Positions 31,812 through 37,990 of a stretch of DNA of 37,990 nucleotides are shown one piece after another; position 1 is the stretch's first letter; every line of letters begins with the position of its first letter. The notes beneath the pieces are model-generated. The model ran no database searches. It worked only from the letters and a program-made list of their open reading frames with translations, and had not been told where the DNA came from. A program made the translations under genes and the position numbers. Origin of the DNA: Chara braunii (lineage: Eukaryota; Streptophyta; Charophyceae; Charales; Characeae); the NCBI GenBank assembly GCA_003427395.1, contig BFEA01000010.1:6339546-6377535 (forward strand), in the 5' to 3' direction.

Positions 31812-32917
31812 ATGGTGGTCTCCGCAGATGGACAAGCATCTACTCAAATGAATATCGTGGTCGACAACCAGGTAGATTGGCCGGTGGAAAGAATATCATG
31901 GTCCAATGTGCTGAGGCAAATTCGGGCACGTAGTGATGGGGATGGTCTATTTGGAAAATGGTTCATCGGTGCTCGCATGGAGAGGAAATATCTTGAGGAA
32001 TGTAGTGAACGATACGAGTATGGCATGGCTTCGCAAATTCATGACATGGAGCAACATCTGCTTCAACGTAAGTCTAAAGTGCCTTATGGTATTGCAGGTA
32101 AGGTTCCGAACGATTCCGCATTGAAAGGAGAATGCGGCCGCTATATGACTGACAATGAAGGCATTTGGTGAACTCAAGACGAGTTGTTTGGGATGTTGAA
32201 GAAGAAGGAGGCGGAAGTGACTCCCTTGAGGAGTGCATTCGCAAAAATTGAGGTGAATGCACGATCAGTGCTTGAAAGTTTCCTGGAAAGGAAACAAAGT
32301 GAAGAGGTGAGAGATTGGTCTTTGTCCGGTAGTGTGGATGGGAAGAAGGAGGAGAATGTTGGCGAGGACATTGCCAACCAACTTACGTCTTTAATCCAAT
32401 CCTCTATTAGAAATGACTTGCTTGACCAAGTTGGTGAGCTTAGTACTAAAGTTGATCCGCATCTGTCCCAAGAGTGTGAGTATTTGCGTCTACGCTGGGA
32501 AACAACCGAGAGTGGATTGAGAAAATTGTTGTCGGCATGTGCCTTGCCATCGATTGATCTTTCTTTTGCATCAAAGATGTTTGAGCTTCCATTACGTCGA
32601 ACTGTAGAAGAGCCTCTGAAAAGTTGTTTGATTGGTATGTTGCAATCATTGCGAACAGTTGGTGTGGAACTTGCACATAGAAATGCGTTTTTGGAGGTGC
32701 AAAATGCAATGAGTTTTCTGGTAAGTGATAGCCAGTTGAGAGCGACAGTTGTTACTCTCGGACAATTGTAGAAGGACGCACGAGAAGAGTTAATGGACAC
32801 TGTGTATCAACATAGTTTCTCGGATCAGTGCGGTGAGGGACCGACGGATGATATGATGACGAGGTACAAGGAACAGTTGTATAGCCTGGCAGACGGACAG
32901 ACATACAGACACACATA
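31812..32917 (+). pseudogene. Unrecognised coding region with stops and splice-like sites
   Basis: One frame runs from ATG 31812 through TGA 32169 and TAG 32769 to TAA near 32916, about 365 codons in total. Predicted protein pieces are VDWPVERISWSNVLRQIRAR, DELFGMLKKKEAEVTPLRS, NQLTSLIQSSIRNDLLDQVG and PLKSCLIGMLQSLRTVGVEL: mostly helical, with coiled-coil potential. Base use is not repetitive, unlike its neighbours. A pyrimidine tract with TCCGCAG at 31830, CAGGTAAGG near 32098 and CTGGTAAGT near 32719 resemble splice sites. It may be exons of a host gene, now decayed, or a transposon ORF. Its end runs into the interspersed repeat at about 32885. Confidence 0.5.
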
Positions 32918-33100
32918 AAGCAGGCTATGTATGGGTCCAAGTCCGTGCCAAAAAAAAAAAAAAAATCAGGTCTGGGACTCTGGCCCATACCCCACTCAAA
33001 GGGTCACAGGCCCAGACCCAATTAACAACCCGGGCCCAGACCCAAGTCAACGGGTACAGACCCGCATCAGCGGTACGTCAACCCCGGAAACCGGACACTG
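32885..33100 (+). repeat. Interspersed repeat, copy B
   Basis: It contains GCAGACGGACAGAC, GGCTATGTATGGGTCC, poly(A), CAGGTCTGGGACTCTGGCCC and CATACCCCACTCAAAGGGTC. It aligns best with the copy at 34225-34445, with which it shares its right-hand sequence (CCCAGACCCAAGTCAACGGG). Confidence 0.85.
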
Positions 33101-33235
33101 GGCTGGTTGTGTGGTTGGGTGGTTGGTTCTGCGGTTGGGTAATTCGGTGGTTGGGTGGTCGGGTGGTTGGGTAGTTGGGTGGTTGGGTTGTTCGGTGGTT
33201 GCGTAGTTGGGTAGTTGGGCGTGGGCCTGGGCCTG
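33101..33235 (+). repeat. GGTTGGGT 8-bp tract (G-quadruplex candidate)
   Basis: GGTTGGGT-like octamers. Five GGG runs at 33153, 33161, 33169, 33177 and 33185 are spaced exactly 8 bp apart. A sister tract is at 34441-34620. On the other strand the same tract gives Asn/His/Pro/Thr-rich open frames, which I do not call as genes. Confidence 0.9.
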
Positions 33236-34010
33236 TCCCTGCAGCTGCACCTGGGCCTGGGCCTGTACCTGGAGCTGCACCTGGGCCTGCATCTAGGCCT
33301 ATCCCGGCCCCTGCATCCGCACCTCAGCTTGCACCTGCACCTGCGCCTGCACCTGAGTCTGGGCCTGCACCTGACCCTGCACCGGGACCTGCGCCTGCAC
33401 CTGGGCCTGCATCTGCATCTGTACCTCGACCTGCACCTGGGCTTGCATCTGGGCCTGCATCTGCACCTGCACCTGGACCTGCAGCTGGGCCAAGCGAAGG
33501 CCGGGGCAGTCGGGATGGCTTGATCCTCCGACAACCAACACTTGGGTGTCCCATTGGTGTGTGCCTTGGCGTGGCACTGCACCTGGGGCTGCACCTGGGC
33601 CTGCACCTGTACATGCACGTGGGCCTGCATGCGGGCCTGGACGTGGGCCTGCACATGGGCCTGGGCCTGCACCTGGGCCCGGGGCTGCACCTGGGCCTGC
33701 ACCTGGGCCTGCATCTATACATGCACGTGGGCCTACACCTGGGCCTGCATCTATACATGCACGTGGGCCTACACCTGGGCCTCCACAGCGGGCATGCACC
33801 TATACATGGGCCTGCATCTGTACATGGGCCAGGGCTTGCGCCTCAGCGGGGGCTTGCGGCGGGGCCTGCACATGGGCGTGCATCTGTACCTGCACGTGGG
33901 CCTGGGCGAAGGCCTGCACCTGGGGCTCCACCTGGGCCCAGGTGCAGGCCCACTTTCGCGGGTGCACCGGGTGCACCTGGGCGTGGACCTGCACCTGCAG
34001 GCCTGCATCT
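33236..34010 (+). repeat. CTGCACCTGGGC 12-bp minisatellite, first block
   Basis: CTGCACCTGGGC and variants (CTGCATCTGGGC, ACGTGGGC) repeat with about 12-bp spacing. A non-repetitive insert at about 33490-33575 includes CGGGATGGCTTGATCCTCC. All frames are open in places (Leu-His-Leu-Gly, Ala-Pro-Gly and Cys-Thr-Trp repeats, and their antisense), typical of a stop-free 12-bp repeat. Not a gene. Confidence 0.92.
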
Positions 34011-34014
34011 GCGG

Positions 34015-34215
34015 AGAGAGATTTTTGCTTACCGTGCTAAAAAAAAAAAAAAAAAAAAACAGGTCTGGGCCCATACCCCACTCAAAGGGGCGCAGGCCCA
34101 GACCCACAGGTCTACAACTGGGCTTTCAAAACAGGCAGACGAACAGACGCACAGACACACCATACAGCAGGCTATGTATGGGTCCACGTCTGTGCCTATC
34201 CAGAGTTCTAGGGCA
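34015..34215 (+). repeat. Interspersed repeat, copy C
   Basis: This is the full-length match to the minus-strand copy at 30930-31110: TTTTTGCTTACCGTGCTA, poly(A), GGGCCCATACCCCACTCAAA, TGGGCTTTCAAAACAGGCAG and CTATGTATGGGTCCACGTCT, ending CCTATCC. Confidence 0.88.
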
Positions 34216-34224
34216 AGGCTTTCA

Positions 34225-34445
34225 GAAGAGGCAGACGGACAGACGTACATACACACATAAAGCAGGCAATGTATGGGTCCAGGTCCGTGCCCCCCCCAAA
34301 AAAAAAAGTCAGGTCTGGGACTCTGGCCCATACCCCACTCAAAGGGTCACAGGCCCGGACCCAATTTACAACCCGTGCCCAGACCCAAGTCAACGGGTAC
34401 GGACCCGCATCAGCGGTAGGTCAAGCCCGGGAACCGGACACCGGG
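34225..34445 (+). repeat. Interspersed repeat, copy D
   Basis: This copy is of the same type as copy B, with a CCCCCCC-A(n) tract in place of the plain poly(A). It marks the start of the second unit of the local tandem duplication. Confidence 0.85.
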
Positions 34446-35335
34446 CTGGTTGTGTGGTTGGTTGGGTGGTTGGTGGTTGGGTGGATGGCTGGTTCGTTGG
34501 GTGGTTCCGCGCTTGGGTGGTTGGGTGGTTCTGCGGTTGGGTGGTTCGGTGGTTGGGTGGTCGGGTGGTTGGATAGTTGGGTGGTTGGGTCGTTCGGTGG
34601 TTGCATAGTTGGGTAGTTGGGCATGGGCCTGGGCCTGTACCTGCAGCTGCATGTGGGCCTGGGCGTGTACCTGGAGCTGCACCTGGGCCTGCATCTAGAC
34701 CTATCCCTGCCCCTGCAGCCGCACCTGCACCTGCACCTTAGCTTGCACCTGCACCTACGCCTGCACCTGAGTCTGGGCCTGCACCTGGCCCTGCACCAGG
34801 ACTTGCGCCTGCATCTGGGCCTGCATCTGCACCTGGGCCTGGACCTGCATCTGGGCTTGCATCTGGGGCTGCATCTGCACCTGCACCTGGACCTGCAGCT
34901 GGGCCAAGCGAAGGCCGGGGGAGTCGGGATGGCTTGATCCTCCGGCAACCAACACTTGGGTGTCCCATCGGTGTGTGCCTTGGCGTGGCACTGCACCTGG
35001 GCCTGCACCTGGGCCTGCACCTGTACATGCACGTGGGCCTGCATGCGGGCCTGGACGTGGGCCTGCACATGGGCCTGGGCCTGCACCTGGGCCTGGGCTT
35101 GCATGTGGCCCTGCACGTGGGCTTGCACGTGCGCCTGCATATGGGCCTGCATCTTGGCTTGCACCTGCGCCTGTATATGCACCTGCATGTGGGCCTGCAT
35201 CTGGGCCTGCATCCGGGCCTGCGTCTGGGCCTGCACCTGCACCTGGGCCTGCATCTGCACTTGCACTCGGGCCTGCACCTGGGCCTGCACCTGCGCTTGC
35301 ATTTGCGCCTGCACCAGGCTCAGCTTGAGGCTAAG
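34446..35335 (+). repeat. Second GGTTGGGT tract and CTGCACCTGGGC minisatellite block
   Basis: The same order as at 33101-34010: the G/T octamer tract to about 34620, the minisatellite, the insert with CGGGATGGCTTGATCCTCC (34925) and more minisatellite. The offset from the first block grows from about 1341 bp at its start to about 1414 bp at the insert, so repeat-number changes followed the duplication. Confidence 0.9.
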
Positions 35336-36120
35336 GTCCACGCCTAGGTCAGGTCCAGCCTCAAGTCCACACTGAGGACCAGGCTCCGCACCCGGCTAAA
35401 CCTGAGAACAGGCCCAGTTCCAGGATCAGCTCCATGCGCAGGTCAAGACCCGGATCCAGGCTCAGATCCAGGCCCAAGTCCGAGATCAGGTCCACGCCCA
35501 AATCAACGCTCAGGTCCAAGCCCAGATCCACGCTGAGGTCCAAAGCCAGGTCCAGCTCCAGATCGTGGCATAGACCAAACTAAGCCTGAGAACAGGCGCA
35601 GGTCCACCTCAAGTCCACGTGCAATATGGGTCCAGCCTCAAGTCCACGCATAGTCCGGGACGTGGCCCAATACGGGCGACCTGGGCCTGCACCTGGGCCC
35701 ACGGGGTATAGGTCCACGCCTGGGCCCAACACCAAGGATCGGCCCCAATATGGGTCTTGTCCTAGGTCCACGCTCAGGTACCGGCTTCTTCATGCCCCTG
35801 ACACCAAGCAGGAGTTCAGGTCTAGTCTAGGTCCAGACACAAGTCCACACATAGTCCAGACTCAGGTCCACGCATACTCTGGGTGCAAGTCTTGCGTGTA
35901 TGTACGGACGCAGGTCCGGCAAAAAAAAAAAAAAAAAAAAGCAACAAAAATTGTCAGAGCGGACCTGGGCCCGCGCAACATCTTAAACCTGGGCCCGGAC
36001 CCAGCACCCAGGATCGAGACCTCCTCTGGGACCAGGTAAACGCGAGACCAGGGCTAGGTCCACACCGATGTCAACATCGGTACCGGCCCGAGCCCAGGAT
36101 GAAGTCAACATTCCTTTAGT
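35336..36120 (+). repeat. AGGTCCA-rich degenerate minisatellite; no gene
   Basis: CAGGTCCACGC-like and CTCAAGTCCACAC-like words recur irregularly, with a poly(A) run at about 35922-35940. It seems to be a diverged relative of the neighbouring GC-rich repeats. The open frames are compositional. Confidence 0.6.
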
Positions 36121-36229
36121 CTAAGACCCGGGTCAGGTCAACGTTAATTACTGTATAAAACATTGACCAACCCGAGCATGGAGCATGCGAAAGTGCAACC
36201 CGTGCACTCTGCCGCTCCATAGCCTCTCC

Positions 36230-36288
36230 ATCGTTTTCTCTCTCTGTGTCTATTTCCTACACTCTTTTTCTCTCTCTGTTTCTCTCTG

Positions 36289-36329
<41 letters not shown>

Positions 36330-36400
36330 AACACACACATACCCGTACACATACACATACACACACACACACGCACATGCAAACATACATACACAGTCAC
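36230..36400 (+). repeat. (CT)n and (CA)n microsatellites
   Basis: TCTCTCTGT runs to about 36308, then (AC) runs with a few interruptions to about 36398. Confidence 0.93.
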
Positions 36401-36423
36401 TCTACCTTACTCGGTGCATCGCG

Positions 36424-36900
36424 ATGGTGCATGGCAAAGGCATGTGGTCGAGGAGCAACACGAGCGGCAGCACGAGCTCAAGGAGGAACGCCAACGGTGT
36501 TCGAGGAGGGTCCATAAGCCCCTTCAGCATTAGACGGCCGGACGACAGCCTGTTCGACAGGAGGGACGTCGTTGGCGGAGTGCAGTGTACACGTGGACGA
36601 TTCACGTGGCAGCTACGCTATGCATGGGAGCTGCAAGCAGCTCCCGAGGAAGAAGACAGACAGCAAGCTGAACAGGATAGAGACAGGCAATGGGACATGG
36701 AGGCGAAGAAGTATCTCGAGAAGGAGAGAGACAACCCGACGTTACTGCAAGAAGAGGCCGCGTGAGAGAGGGTGAAAGTCCGCGACCTTCCTCCCTCCAA
36801 AGTCGAGGAAGAGTCTTGGCTAGCACTCGATATGACGAGGAGGATCGAGAGGCAACGTGCAGCAGCCAAGAAAAGCGACGAAGCCGCAGGAGATACATAG
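36424..36900 (+). pseudogene. Coiled-coil coding remnant, unrecognised
   Basis: One frame from ATG 36424 reads through a TGA at 36763 to TAG at 36898, 158 codons in all. Recognisable protein texture includes RRPDDSLFDRRDVVGGVQC, RFTWQLRYAWELQAAPEEED, MEAKKYLEKERDNPTLLQEE and, after the stop, VKVRDLPPSKVEEESWLALD and MTRRIERQRAAAKKSDEAAG. It is highly charged and helical. A shifted frame upstream (HVVEEQHERQHELKEERQR) looks like its true N-terminal part, so a frameshift near 36500 is likely. The style resembles coiled-coil proteins of plant retroelements, but I cannot name it. Confidence 0.5.
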
Positions 36901-36937
36901 GATGGTGGACGGAGGAAACGGAGTGAATCCGAGTGAT

Positions 36938-36939
36938 CG

Positions 36940-37004
<65 letters not shown>
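36938..37004 (+). repeat. (GA)n microsatellite
   Basis: An uninterrupted GA run of more than 60 bp, ending in ATTAATCGATTAATCGATTA. Confidence 0.97.
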
Positions 37005-37008
<4 letters not shown>

Positions 37009-37027
37009 ATCGATTAATCGATTAAAT

Positions 37028-37345
37028 GTCAGCGGCGCAACTACATCCCAATTGCTACGCGCCACATCAGCGGGGGACCATCTGCATGGCCACATCAGCA
37101 TGGCCAAGTCAACATGCCCAACTATTGCGCGCCACATCAGCGGCACAACTACATCCCAACTGCTGCGCGCCATGTCATCAGGGCCACGTCAGCATGGCCA
37201 TGTCAGCATGCCCACGTCAGCATGCCCACGTCAGCAGGGCCACGTCAGCAGGGCCACGTCAGCATGGCTACATCAGTAGGGCCATGTCAGCATGGCCATC
37301 CTCAGCAGGGCTCGTTTCTGCTACGTCAGCAGGGCCACATCGCCA
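37028..37345 (+). repeat. GCCACGTCAGCA minisatellite
   Basis: GCCACGTCAGCA / GCCATGTCAGCATG units of about 12 bp, with longer spacing at the left end (GCGCCACATCAGCGG). The short open frames are repeat translations. Confidence 0.9.
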
Positions 37346-37369
37346 TGTACACGACTGATACGTACGTAT

Positions 37370-37442
37370 AGAGAGACAGAAGGAGAGAGAGAAAGAGAGG
37401 GAGAGAGAGAAAGAGAGAGGGAGAGAGTGAGAGAGAGACAGA
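37370..37442 (+). repeat. GAGA-rich microsatellite
   Basis: A purine run with GAGAGAAAGAGAGG units. Confidence 0.93.
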
Positions 37443-37554
37443 GTAGGTGTATAGTTGAGTGTGTGTGCGGCAAGGCCGCTGGTGGAGACGGACAATTTCC
37501 TTGTATAATAATGACAATTCGGTTACAATTTGTTGCAGTCTTGGTTGCATCTTC

Positions 37555-37612
37555 TTCTTTTTGTTCTTCTTCTTCTTCTTCTTCTTCTTCTTCTTCTTCT
37601 TCTTTTTCTTCT
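37555..37612 (+). repeat. (TTC)n microsatellite
   Basis: TTC repeats for about 57 bp, giving poly-Ser or poly-Phe frames. Confidence 0.96.
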
Positions 37613-37639
37613 TGCAGTGGCCACTGAGCTTGGGTCTCT

Positions 37640-37840
37640 AGATTGATTGATTGATTGATTGATTGATTAATTGATTGATTGATTGATTGAATGATTGATT
37701 GATTGATTGATTAATTGATTCATTGATTGATTGAGGGGTAGCGCCCGAATTAAGATCCGCGGGCGCCCCCCCTCACTCACTCACTCACTCAATCAATCAA
37801 TCAATCAGTCAATTAATCAATCAATCAATCGATCAATCGA
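37640..37840. repeat. (GATT)n / (AATC)n composite palindrome
   Basis: A GATT run (37640-37733) is mirrored by an AATC run (about 37790-37832). Between them GCGCCCG (37741-37747) pairs with CGGGCGC (37760-37766), with GGGG and CCCC outside that. The result is a long nested inverted repeat with a 12-base centre. Confidence 0.85.
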
Positions 37841-37943
37841 TTAAGATCGATCAATCGATCGATTATGATCGATCTACATGGATCAAGATCAATATTAATC
37901 GATCGATTGATCGATTGATTGATTGATTGATTGATTGATTGTC

Positions 37944-37990
<47 letters not shown>
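37841..37990 (+). repeat. ATCGATC-rich, (GATT)n and (GT)n repeats to window end
   Basis: GATCGATC-type palindromic repeats to about 37915, then GATT repeats and a (GT) run of about 46 bp that continues past the window edge. Confidence 0.92.

Noticed and set aside
33175-34576. Long plus and minus open frames (Ala-Pro-Gly, Leu-His-Leu-Gly, Cys-Thr-Trp and Gln-Ala-Gln-Val repeats)
   Set aside because: They arise from a stop-free 12-bp minisatellite and are open in several frames on both strands.

Overview
This looks like eukaryotic, plant-lineage heterochromatin made almost entirely of decayed transposable elements, satellites and microsatellites. I see no intact gene. Three observations point to a green plant genome: a primer-binding site complementary to plant initiator-Met tRNA, a Ty3/gypsy chromovirus with a chromodomain, and a Helitron ending in a GC hairpin and CTAG/T. 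From memory, the Gag-Pol wording resembles repeat proteins of the charophyte alga Chara braunii, so a charophyte is my best guess. That is inference only.

Layout. (1) 1-14565 is a Ty3/gypsy chromovirus on the + strand. It has a truncated 5' LTR (1-801), a PBS (805-816), a gag pseudogene (from 2066), pol remnants (9995-13484: protease, reverse transcriptase, RNase H, integrase, chromodomain), a polypurine tract and a complete 3' LTR (13522-14565). Its polyprotein gene is interrupted by about 5.4 kb of tandem repeats (about 4395-9800): a short 116-bp array, then an 80-bp satellite in two arms that face each other at 6220/6221. (2) 14566-20193 holds a possible tRNA-derived SINE and a minus-strand gag remnant of a second LTR element, with a matching polypurine tract and a tentative LTR. 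(3) 20194-28222 is an 8.0-kb Helitron on the minus strand with recognisable termini, a decayed RepHel gene and a second, unrecognised downstream ORF. (4) 28223-31800 is AT-rich DNA, purine microsatellites and an interspersed repeat. (5) 31812-32917 is an unrecognised coding remnant with splice-like signals. (6) 32885-36120 is a tandemly duplicated GC-rich block: a GGTTGGGT tract with G-quadruplex potential, a CTGCACCTGGGC minisatellite and copies of the interspersed repeat. (7) 36180-37990 is microsatellite-rich DNA with one coiled-coil coding remnant and a large GATT/AATC palindrome.

The elements carry many nonsense codons, most of them in positions explained by C-to-T or G-to-A transitions, plus small frameshifting duplications and deletions. 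This fits long silencing of methylated DNA. The most unusual structure is the inverted 80-bp satellite inside the retroelement's coding region, followed by the unknown second ORF of the Helitron. N bases occur at 9356-9360 and 29900.
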